Shown: positions 44,337 to 51,635 of the stretch, one piece after another | Position numbering within the stretch: position 1 is the stretch's first letter | How the letters are laid out: every line of letters starts with the position of its first letter | Assembly (NCBI GenBank): GCA_022226935.1 | Contig: CP092081.1 | Span: 1-64,000 of the forward strand | Source: Nitrospira sp. | GTDB taxonomy: Bacteria; Nitrospirota; Nitrospiria; Nitrospirales; Nitrospiraceae | Length of the DNA stretch: 64,000 bases | Direction: 5' to 3' | Program-made: the position numbers and the translations under genes | The notes under the pieces: generated by a model | The model's input: the letters and a program-made list of their open reading frames with translations, nothing else | Told to the model about the DNA's origin: nothing | Databases searched by the model: none

Positions 44337-47300
44337 TCAGGCTTTTCCTCGGATAGACTGCCAGTAGTCAGTCGAAGCACATACCGGCATGCACTGCGCA
44401 AGATGGGCAAAAGCGCCAGCGTCTTTCCAGGCTCTGTGACTGCCGACCACATAGAGCCGTCTTTTAGCGCGAGTCACTGCAACGTTTAGTAGATTGGGAG
44501 GATGTCCAGCCCACCTGCGGGCTCCAACCGATACGCCGAGCGGAGCTCCTAGAACGAGCACGACACTATCTGCCTCCTTGCCTTGAAAAGTATGAATAGT
44601 TCCAATTCGGTTATTCGTCCAGTCCCATACCCCTCCCGGTAGGCGCTTGGCGATTGATGGGTTACGCCGAACCATCTCGCGTAGCTTAGCGGATACAATC
44701 CGAAACGGGGTGATGACAAAGATGTCAGGGTCGTTAAGCCCTTCATCCAGGAGCGTCAGGAGCAGATGGAGTGCCACCCTGCCTTCATCCTCTGCCCACT
44801 TCCCAACAGCCTCTCCCTCAACATTTATCCAAACGCTCTTTCCTAGGATTTGGCCGATATTCGAGGTTGCGGAACGTGTCCCATACACCATTAATCCGTC
44901 GTAAGCGACGTGGTTGGAAATCTTAAACATTGGTTCTTCGCATCGTCTGTGCACTCTCAATGGTGAGCCAATCCAAAGGTCGCCATCTGCTGTATTAAGC
45001 GAGGTGCCAAACCAGCTGACTCGATCTGCGAGAGCCTGAGCTGACATATCTGGTCCCGCCCACTCATCAGCTTCTACATTGAATTCTCTAAAAATGGATC
45101 GAATCAGCCTTGGTGGTATTGTTACGACTGGCTGAATCTGTAAAGGGTCTCCAATCACGATGGCGCGTTTCGCACGCCAAAGTGCGCCCACCGACGCCTG
45201 TGGAACCGCTTGACCAGCTTCATCGATCAGAAGCCATCCTAGTTCCTCTTTTCCGAGGCTCCCCAAAAGGCGGCCAGTGGAGGCGAAGGTAGTTGAGACA
45301 ACCGGGACCGCCAGAAAAAGAGTTGCCCAAAGCGATCGCCTTGCAGGTTCCTGCTTGTCAGACAATGTCCGCCCTCGCATTAGGTCCAGCGCCGCGCGGA
45401 GGTTATGCCGCAGGTACTTCGCGGAGGCATCAATGAATGCGCGATGGAGTGCAAAGGCGGCTGCAAAAAGTTCGTCGCGTGAGGCCTGGAGATCCTCACA
45501 AATCCAGGGCGAAGCACATTGTAGGTCGATATCGTTTTGCGCCCAGAAAGCGTCATCGGCGAAATTAGCACCAACGAGCTTCCTCCCAATATTGATCACC
45601 CTGAGGTTGTCAGAAAGAATGCGATTTGCATTCACTGTTTTTGTCTCAGCATCTGCTGCGTGATGCTGTGAGACAGCAACCTCCCTCTTAGAATTGTCAA
45701 CGGCCTCGGCAGAAGCGAGCGTACGCAAGCGTGCGCCCTTAACTTGTTCGACGGCTACCGTTATTTGATTTCGCCATTGCCGGTATGTACGCGTACAAAA
45801 AAGACGGGCAAAAAAACCAGGACGCAGACGATCAAGAACATCGCGATCCTCAATCGCCTTGCGCTCTCCGGCCGATGCCATCTCGTTTGATCGACGGGCC
45901 TCTTCGGCTTTAGCTAATGATTCACCGAGGGTTTGTTTTGCCGCCGCGAGCAGTCGCTCGGCTTCTTCAGCGGTTCTAATCAGGCTAGGCCTTTGACGAA
46001 GCGCCTCATAGGCCTCCTGATTGCGTTTTTGTAGCCCTTCCGCGATCTTGAGTTTTGCGAGAAAGTCTGAACGTGTGAGCCGCCAGCGTTGAAGTGCATC
46101 AATCTCACTGCGGGGAGGTTGCTCAATACTTACTACATCCAGAATTTCCTGCACTTCGCTATATTCTTCCTTCTCGTCATCGTCCGGCGGTACATCGCCA
46201 CCAGTAACCGCCTTGAGATAGAGGGCCATTCCCCGTTTCTTATGCCACCAAAAAGAATTGATAAAAGCCGCTCGATTGGCCGCATTCCCTAGCACGGCTG
46301 CCGCAAGTCCCCAAGTCGCTCCGTCGATAAGTGGTCCATTGCCAGCGGCGACTGCGTCTGCAATTGACTGAAAGTAACGCAGGGGCGGATTGAAATCATT
46401 GGCTACGGCGGAAGAAGACGGTATTTCACGGCTAACGTTCTCCACGGCCTTATTATTGGATGAAGCAACCACGATTTCGTGACCATGCAAACTGTGGTGT
46501 AGCCGATATAGGTGGCTGTAAGCCTGTCCGGTTCTCATGGTGGTAACGTGCTCAAACGCCGTCTCGGGCTTTTCAAACTTGGACATAGCGATCGCACGAT
46601 CCAGCACGACCTTTGCCACGATGTCACGTAGGAGCGTGGTCTTCCCAGTCCCTGGAGGACCATTGACCGCAATGAGGCCACTGTTCTTTAGTTCATCGGC
46701 TGCGTGATTAATAGCCGCTTGCTGCATGAGAACGAGGGGGTACCGGCCCTGGCTGGGCCACCGGGCGAGAGGCATTCTGGTTGGTGCGAGCGTCTCCGAG
46801 AGGAGATTTTTACTGCGTATGACATCCTGTCGACTGCGAGCAGGAGCGACGCGCATATATGCAGAGAGCGCTTGTCCGACATCTCCCAGGTTGAAGGCTT
46901 TTCGGGTTTTTACAAGGTCTTCAATAAAGAAACTGTTTAGGAGCTCAGGGGTCGGCGCCTCGTTATACAAGCCCCATTGTGGGACCCGGATTGCCACTCC
47001 TGGGCGAAGAACCTCTTCTGTGGGAATATTAAGCTTATGTATGAGCCACTCGATCGTCTGATCGATTTCGGCTGCCCCCAATGGCTGTATTTCACCATCC
47101 TTGCTCCTGATTATTAGCCGACTTTCCAAGTCAGCTTTAATTGCGTGCTCGGCATCAATGAAACCAGCGAGCTCTTTGAGCTTTCCGGCTCGCAATCTCC
47201 CGTAACCCCAGGCGAAACTAGACAAGAAGGTTCTGTCAATGACCGGGCGACCTCGCGCATCGAGTACAATAACCGCAAGTGTAGTTCTCCCACGGACTTC

Positions 47301-48059
47301 GCTACGCTCGTCAGATGCATCATCAGGAAATACTTTGACTATAGTTTCGAGGGCTTTGGCAAGTTCAATCTCGCCCAAGTACACAAGCCAAAACACCGCC
47401 CGTTCTCTTCCATGTTTGCCAAATCGAGGATCGTGCCATGGTTCCGGGATCTCTTCGAGCCTTATGAGCTGGCTCCGCGCAGCTTCGAGATCTTGTTGAT
47501 TGGGCATCGGCTGGGGGGTAAGAACCTCGAGAGTGAGCCATGCCGCAAGAATGGAATCGGCTCCCGGATGCTCCATTGGAGGACTTACAGGCTCTTCGGA
47601 AAGAGTGGGAGGGAGGGAACCGTCTCCTACAACTGACGGATGAGGGGAGCTATTCCTAGAGCATCGATCATTGCCCTCGGCGCTTTGTGTTTCAGTCAAA
47701 GTGGTCCATGCACTGGACAGGGAAGAAGCGCTACCTAGAGGTGATGCTGCCTTAGCTTTTTGAACGATCTCCTCGGCAGGCATCGATGGGGGGGTGGCAA
47801 GTATGGTTGGAGCAATGCCCGCTCTATCCTTCGATGGAGGGCTCTCCGGATCGGGAGTTGGTTTCGTGACCGTGTGAGGTGGCTTGCCTCTCAATGCTTG
47901 CTCCACGTTCGAGCGAAGCGCTATTGCCCTATTGGTACTGCGGTGTTGAAGCTCGTTGTGTAATGCCTGAAGTGTTTCGATCTCATCCTTCGATGAGTGA
48001 AAGAGCCTCTCAAGGTCAGCAATGTTGGATTTAAAATATGGCCTTGGCGGCATTGTCAT
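44337..48059 (-). CDS. Large superfamily 1 helicase with DEAG box
   Basis: A 1240-residue UPF1/DNA2-like (COG1112-type) helicase. N-terminal helical domain (1-57), a polar Pro/Ser-rich linker (about 58-165), and a mixed domain (about 170-400). Then Walker A GPPGTGKTTL (467-476), a long insertion with coiled coil (about 655-820), Walker B as LLIDEAGQAVPQ (943-954), GDPLQIQPVV, ITPFR, TIHTFQGKEADSVVLVLG and NVAVTRAKRRLYVVGS. No nuclease or kinase domain is obvious. Long DEAG-box helicases of this kind are known from phage defence (Mokosh), but the extra Mokosh domains are not seen. Substrate, DNA or RNA, is unknown. ATG 48059 is an early in-frame start. Confidence 0.9.
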   Translation of the reverse strand: MTMPPRPYFKSNIADLERLFHSSKDEIETLQALHNELQHRSTNRAIALRSNVEQALRGKPPHTVTKPTPDPESPPSKDRAGIAPTILATPPSMPAEEIVQKAKAASPLGSASSLSSAWTTLTETQSAEGNDRCSRNSSPHPSVVGDGSLPPTLSEEPVSPPMEHPGADSILAAWLTLEVLTPQPMPNQQDLEAARSQLIRLEEIPEPWHDPRFGKHGRERAVFWLVYLGEIELAKALETIVKVFPDDASDERSEVRGRTTLAVIVLDARGRPVIDRTFLSSFAWGYGRLRAGKLKELAGFIDAEHAIKADLESRLIIRSKDGEIQPLGAAEIDQTIEWLIHKLNIPTEEVLRPGVAIRVPQWGLYNEAPTPELLNSFFIEDLVKTRKAFNLGDVGQALSAYMRVAPARSRQDVIRSKNLLSETLAPTRMPLARWPSQGRYPLVLMQQAAINHAADELKNSGLIAVNGPPGTGKTTLLRDIVAKVVLDRAIAMSKFEKPETAFEHVTTMRTGQAYSHLYRLHHSLHGHEIVVASSNNKAVENVSREIPSSSAVANDFNPPLRYFQSIADAVAAGNGPLIDGATWGLAAAVLGNAANRAAFINSFWWHKKRGMALYLKAVTGGDVPPDDDEKEEYSEVQEILDVVSIEQPPRSEIDALQRWRLTRSDFLAKLKIAEGLQKRNQEAYEALRQRPSLIRTAEEAERLLAAAKQTLGESLAKAEEARRSNEMASAGERKAIEDRDVLDRLRPGFFARLFCTRTYRQWRNQITVAVEQVKGARLRTLASAEAVDNSKREVAVSQHHAADAETKTVNANRILSDNLRVINIGRKLVGANFADDAFWAQNDIDLQCASPWICEDLQASRDELFAAAFALHRAFIDASAKYLRHNLRAALDLMRGRTLSDKQEPARRSLWATLFLAVPVVSTTFASTGRLLGSLGKEELGWLLIDEAGQAVPQASVGALWRAKRAIVIGDPLQIQPVVTIPPRLIRSIFREFNVEADEWAGPDMSAQALADRVSWFGTSLNTADGDLWIGSPLRVHRRCEEPMFKISNHVAYDGLMVYGTRSATSNIGQILGKSVWINVEGEAVGKWAEDEGRVALHLLLTLLDEGLNDPDIFVITPFRIVSAKLREMVRRNPSIAKRLPGGVWDWTNNRIGTIHTFQGKEADSVVLVLGAPLGVSVGARRWAGHPPNLLNVAVTRAKRRLYVVGSHRAWKDAGAFAHLAQCMPVCASTDYWQSIRGKA

Positions 48060-48526
48060 TGGTACTCAATTAGTAAGTAAAAAGCGATCATCCTCTTCGG
48101 CCCAATATCAGTCAAGAGATCGTTGCGACCTCAGAAAACGGAATGAGTTCGATGTTAGCCGGCCAATCTGCACACATAACCACACATAAGCATCCATACG
48201 CCTACTTCCTTTCCTGACCTCCCTGCCCGATAATTTGTCCACTATTTGTCCCCTACTGTCCCTTACTGGCCTCTGGTGGGTACTTTACTTAGTACTTGCC
48301 GTTCACATAGGGTTGGAACACCCAATAAACGACCCGGGGACCGCGATTACACGCAGATGGGAGCCCTGTTCACAGCAGCACCGTCGTCCGTCGCCGGGAG
48401 GCGAAGCCGGTCCGCGCCGCATGCCGGCAGGCTGCGGGGCGGACCGGAATGGCCCCCGTCTTGGTAACACGGGGGCAACACGGGGGCGCTACCTACAGCG
48501 CTCCGTACAGGAGTTCGATAGCGTCC
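48060..48526. other. Divergent control and origin-like region
   Basis: 467 bp between the helicase and the replication initiator. It holds a direct repeat CACACATAAC/CACACATAAG (48171-48190), decamer repeats of the form TTTGTCC/TGTCC/TGGCC at about 48234-48270, a long GC-rich hairpin (48407-48447), a second hairpin (48452-48476) and an 11-bp tandem repeat. Such a cluster beside a rep gene fits an origin of replication or transfer. Confidence 0.6.
48407..48476 (+). other. Two hairpins: candidate rolling-circle origin
   Basis: CCGGTCCGC (48407-48415) pairs with GCGGACCGG (48439-48447), with an inner CCGCA/TGCGG stem. Next, GCCCCCGT (48452-48459) pairs with ACGGGGGC (48469-48476) around the loop CTTGGTAAC. 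The loop resembles the CTTG nick context of some rolling-circle plasmids. AACACGGGGGC is repeated directly at 48466-48476 and 48477-48487. The link to the Rep protein is inferred. Confidence 0.5.
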
Positions 48527-49654
48527 ATGGAGTCGAGCTTCACCCTCACCATCGACTGGCTGGCGTTTACGGTCCTGGCCAGCAATCCGCAAGAGACCAT
48601 GAAGGTGCTTGGTGGGGACTGGAGCAAGGCCAAGGGTGGCTTCAGAGGCTATCCCCTGTCCTGGATGCGGGCAGACGGCCTGCGCGGGGTTGGCAAACTG
48701 GGCACCAATGCGCCTCGTCGTCCGAATGAAATCCATGTGGATCTGTCGGGCGGCCTCGCGTCCGCCCTAACACTGGATCAAATCCGCACCCTGCTCAAGT
48801 GGGTGCATACTCAACAGGGCCACGTCACGCGCATCGACTGTGCCTTGGATGACCGAGCGGGCGCAGTACCGGTCTCGACCATTCGAGAGGCCGTCGCTGC
48901 CGGTCAGTGTGTGACGCGTGCCGCACAGGTCCGGCATATCGTCTCCAATCTGACGCACGGCACCGGAGCAACCACGGGCGAGACGATGTATTTCGGCAGT
49001 TCACAGAGCCAGACCTTGCTGCGGATTTATGACAAACGGCTCGAACTCCAGAGCAAAGGACAAGAGAACTGGCATGAATACGGGACTCGATGGGAGTTAG
49101 AGCTCAAGAAGGATCGGGCCGAACAGTGTGCCCGAGCATTGGCAACTTTAGACGAAGCCGACTGGAAGGAGTTGGTGGTCTGCCTCCTGAGATCGTATGT
49201 GGACTTCCGGCAGATTCCGAAGGATGCCGAGGATGAAGAACGGTACCGGGCTCCCGTGTTGGAGTGGTACGCCCTCCTGCCGGAGGGATTTCAGAAAGGG
49301 CGATTGGCCCAGGAAAAGCAGGTGCAGACCCTGCAGAATGTGAAACGATGGGTGAGTGATACCCTGACGCCGATGTTGGCGGTCATTTGTACCACCCCTG
49401 GAGGGGAAGAATGGCTACTACAGGAAATTGTCAGGGGGCATTGCTCGGTGGAAAGACCGACACCGCAATTTGCTCAAGCAACCACCCAATCGGTTTCACC
49501 GGTCTGCCGGCGGTCACGCGGGCAGCCCATGCTAGGGGGACTGGGGGTGTCGGCAGACTCCCCCGGTGGATCTGCACATGCTCACCGTCAAAGAGCTCTC
49601 GGCCTGGCTCAACATCAAACAATCCACACTCTATCTCTGGGTTTCAAAAAATAA
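48527..49654 (+). CDS. Replication initiation factor (Rep_trans type)
   Basis: About 375 residues. The pattern FTLTIDWLAFTV, IHVDLSGG, GHVTRIDCALDDRAG, TMYFGSSQSQTLLRIYDKRLE, WHEYGTRWELELKKDRA is that of the PF02486 family, which nicks origins for rolling-circle replication and can act as a mobilisation relaxase. I start at ATG 48527 with AGGAG 13 bases upstream; ATG 48449 is also in frame. The last about 26 residues overlap the HTH gene in another frame and look non-native, so the original stop may have been lost by a small frameshift. Confidence 0.85.
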   Translation: MESSFTLTIDWLAFTVLASNPQETMKVLGGDWSKAKGGFRGYPLSWMRADGLRGVGKLGTNAPRRPNEIHVDLSGGLASALTLDQIRTLLKWVHTQQGHVTRIDCALDDRAGAVPVSTIREAVAAGQCVTRAAQVRHIVSNLTHGTGATTGETMYFGSSQSQTLLRIYDKRLELQSKGQENWHEYGTRWELELKKDRAEQCARALATLDEADWKELVVCLLRSYVDFRQIPKDAEDEERYRAPVLEWYALLPEGFQKGRLAQEKQVQTLQNVKRWVSDTLTPMLAVICTTPGGEEWLLQEIVRGHCSVERPTPQFAQATTQSVSPVCRRSRGQPMLGGLGVSADSPGGSAHAHRQRALGLAQHQTIHTLSLGFKK

Positions 49655-49886
49655 AATCCCTTGTCGTCGCATTCATGGCCTCGTCCGCTTTGAACCTGAG
49701 GCGATTGAGGCCTGGCTAAACGGTTTTGAGGCTAGTCCTGGCAAGGCCTTTTCACTGCCGACTCATGACGACACCCGCGACGTGGACCAGCTCATTGAAG
49801 CGGCCAAATCCGAGGTCTATACTCGCGGCGGGGAAACCATCACACCGAGCCCACGCACGAAGGAGGAGCAGCATGGGGCTCGTTAA
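49578..49886 (+). CDS. Excisionase-type helix-turn-helix protein
   Basis: A 102-residue DNA-binding protein. The N-terminal MerR/excisionase-like HTH reads LTVKELSAWLNIKQSTLYLW then RIHGLVRFEPEAIEAWL. The C-terminal tail is polar. I use ATG 49578; GTG 49566 is possible. It overlaps both the end of rep (77 bp) and the start of the integrase gene (14 bp), the usual compact order rep-xis-int. It probably guides excision of the element. Confidence 0.83.
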   Translation: MLTVKELSAWLNIKQSTLYLWVSKNKIPCRRIHGLVRFEPEAIEAWLNGFEASPGKAFSLPTHDDTRDVDQLIEAAKSEVYTRGGETITPSPRTKEEQHGAR

Positions 49887-50943
49887 ACGAAACAATATCT
49901 GGTGGATGTCATTTACGTTTCAAGGGCAGCAGGTGCGCCGATCGACCGAAACCTCGGACAAGAAGTTGGCCGAAGCCATCCTCAGCAAAGTCAGGGTGCA
50001 GATTGTGGAAGGAAAGTACTTTGACAAGCCCAAAGAGGAAGCTAGGACATTCCGAGAGTTGATGGATCGGTATTTGCGGGAGCATGCCAGTCGACGGTCG
50101 GGCTACCGTCGATATGTGAACATGGTCACGAATCTGACCGCGCATTTTGGCAATCCCAAGTTGGAACACGTGACACCCAAAACGATCGTAGCCTTTAAGA
50201 ACAAACGGTATGCGGATGGGGTTACACCGGCCACGATCAATCGCGAATTGGCGCTTTTGAAGAAGGCCTTCAATTTGGCGTGTCGCGAATGGGAATGGAC
50301 CAAGGACAATCCGGTGTGCCGGGTATCCATGGAACGGGAGAACAACACGCGGGATCGTTGGCTGACGTGTGAGGAGGAACGACGCCTCCTTGCGGCTTCA
50401 GCCCCGTGGCTACAGGAAGTGATCGTGTTCGCGATCCATACCGGGATGCGATGTGGGGAAATTCTGAGTCTCACATGGGCTGGTGTGGACCTCAACCGAC
50501 GAACCGCCACGGTGTTTAAATCGAAAAACGGGGAGCGGCGGACCATTCCGCTCAGTCACACGCTCGTGCAGGCTCTTCAGAACAAAGCCCGTGGCCGGCG
50601 CATGGATTCGGAGTTAGTGTTTACAAGCGCAGCTCACACACCGTTGGATGCTCCCAACTTACGACGGAGTTTTAGATTGGCGCTGAAGCATGGCCAGGTG
50701 TCGGATTTCCGATTCCATGATTTGCGCCATACCTGTGCCACTCGCATGGTGCAGGCGGGTGTGGACTTGTACAAAGTCCAACGGATTCTGGGGCATAAGT
50801 CGCCGATGATGACGCAGCGGTATGCGCACCATTATCCGGAAAGTTTGCGGGATGGGGTGGCGATTTTCGATGCGGGAAGGCCGTTTAGCACAAATTTAGC
50901 ACAAGGGGGGATTCGGCCAGAGCAGGTTTCGCTAACCTGTTGA
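49873..50943 (+). CDS. Tyrosine site-specific integrase
   Basis: A 356-residue phage-type recombinase. An N-terminal arm-binding part (WWMSFTFQGQQVRRSTETSD) and SAM-like core-binding domain (60-150) lead to the catalytic domain with Arg193 in TGMRCGEIL, HDLRHTCATR (His282, Arg285), His308 in LGHKSPMMT and nucleophile Tyr317 in QRYAHHY. AGGAGG stands 6-7 bases before ATG 49873. The codons for FSTNLAQ near the C terminus are themselves the doubled arm motif TTTAGCACAAATTTAGCACA. It ends 4 bp from attR in tRNA-Arg. Confidence 0.95.
   Translation: MGLVKRNNIWWMSFTFQGQQVRRSTETSDKKLAEAILSKVRVQIVEGKYFDKPKEEARTFRELMDRYLREHASRRSGYRRYVNMVTNLTAHFGNPKLEHVTPKTIVAFKNKRYADGVTPATINRELALLKKAFNLACREWEWTKDNPVCRVSMERENNTRDRWLTCEEERRLLAASAPWLQEVIVFAIHTGMRCGEILSLTWAGVDLNRRTATVFKSKNGERRTIPLSHTLVQALQNKARGRRMDSELVFTSAAHTPLDAPNLRRSFRLALKHGQVSDFRFHDLRHTCATRMVQAGVDLYKVQRILGHKSPMMTQRYAHHYPESLRDGVAIFDAGRPFSTNLAQGGIRPEQVSLTC
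50884..50904 (+). repeat. Arm-type repeat inside the integrase 3' end
   Basis: TTTAGCACAAATTTAGCACA plus A, the same doubled 11-base motif as at 36508 and 42020. All three copies have the same orientation. It is 44 bp from attR and would be the right-arm integrase site, encoded within the gene for the enzyme that binds it. Confidence 0.75.
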
Positions 50944-50947
50944 AAAA

Positions 50948-50995
50948 TTGGTGCCCCCGACACGAATTGAACGTGCGACCCGCGGTTTAGGAAAC
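50948..50995. repeat. attR, 48-bp direct repeat
   Basis: Identical to 36333-36380. It is the 3' part of the intact tRNA-Arg(CCT) gene from the anticodon loop to the CCA end plus one base. Confidence 0.93.
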
Positions 50996-51025
50996 CGCTG
51001 CTCTATCCAACTGAGCTACGGGGGC
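50949..51025 (-). tRNA. tRNA-Arg (anticodon CCT), integration target
   Basis: A 77-nt cloverleaf on the minus strand. Acceptor stem GCCCCCG pairs with CGGGGGC, with A and encoded CCA. Anticodon stem GCGGT/ACCGC encloses TTCCTAA, giving anticodon CCT. The gene stays intact because the element carries the same 3' sequence. Confidence 0.96.
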
Positions 51026-51132
51026 GTCATCGTACGATACTGAAAGACGGTGAGATTGTCTACAGCGAGGCGCGCCTCCGAAGGGCATGATCACCTCCAG
51101 AGGCGCGGCACACATCAATCCGGAATGTCGGA

Positions 51133-51555
51133 TTACCGCTGGTTGGCTTGATCGCGCTTGCAGCTCTCCTCGGCCAACATCCGCTGACCGACGGAGCCGT
51201 CTTTCGGGATACGAGCCATACAGGCTTCCAAGCTATCGCCGGCGGCACCGGCTGCCGCGCGATTCCCGCTCTTGGTCGTCGCGTTGCCTGCGATGGACTG
51301 GCGCAGCGTCTCATCCCGGCGACAGCTTTCTTCAGCGATCATGCGATTCCCAGCCGTGCCTGAAGATGGGATCCGGTTCAGGCAAGACTGCAGCGAGTCA
51401 TAGGCCTGGGCCTGAGCAGTAGTTTTCATCGATCCGCTTGCCGAGGCAGCTTGTGTCGATCCGCTGCTGGTCATGGTTTCTTCCGTCGCACAGGCACTGA
51501 GCACAAGCAGAGATAAGGACAGAACAACGGCACCGTGGAATCGCGAGTACATCAT
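51133..51555 (-). CDS. Lipoprotein with duplicated Cys-containing motif
   Basis: A 140-residue precursor with lipobox VLSAC at about 20. After a Ser/Thr/Ala-rich linker come two copies of a motif of about 28 residues: SCLNRIPSSGTAGNRMIAEE then SCRRDE, and ACMARIPKDGSVGQRMLAEE then SCKRDQ. Each copy has two cysteines 19 residues apart, fit for a disulfide hairpin. AAGGAGG precedes ATG 51555. The function is unknown; it resembles other small repeat lipoproteins of the outer membrane. Confidence 0.8.
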   Translation of the reverse strand: MMYSRFHGAVVLSLSLLVLSACATEETMTSSGSTQAASASGSMKTTAQAQAYDSLQSCLNRIPSSGTAGNRMIAEESCRRDETLRQSIAGNATTKSGNRAAAGAAGDSLEACMARIPKDGSVGQRMLAEESCKRDQANQR

Positions 51556-51635
51556 TGAAGGATCCTCCTTGATCAAGAGCGATGGGCGCACAGTAGCACA
51601 ATCCTCCTCTTCCTGGAAACACCTCTGGTCGCGGG

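Larger units (their letters stand above)
36333..50995. mobile_element. Composite integrated element at tRNA-Arg(CCT)
   Basis: Bounded by identical 48-bp direct repeats (36333-36380 and 50948-50995). The right copy is the 3' part of an intact tRNA-Arg gene on the minus strand. A tyrosine integrase gene ends 4 bp from it, preceded by an excisionase-like HTH gene and a replication initiator with an origin-like region. No conjugation or virion genes are present, so this is an integrative, perhaps mobilisable, plasmid-like element. An internal tRNA-Thr-derived junction at 41846 and a third remnant at 37639 divide the cargo into three blocks: EamA transporter; Fic to HchA; SEC-C protein to integrase. 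The third block includes a distinctly AT-richer stretch. Confidence 0.9.

Noticed and set aside
44250-44489. 79-codon frame whose first residues resemble a RelE-type toxin
   Set aside because: Only about 20 residues look toxin-like and the rest runs antisense into the helicase gene; no antitoxin gene.
44337-48059. Calling the helicase a Mokosh component
   Set aside because: It shares the DEAG-box helicase type, but neither the kinase/membrane partner of type I nor a C-terminal PLD domain of type II is visible.
36333-50995. Prophage or phage satellite
   Set aside because: No capsid, terminase, packaging or lysis genes; only rep, xis-like and integrase genes.
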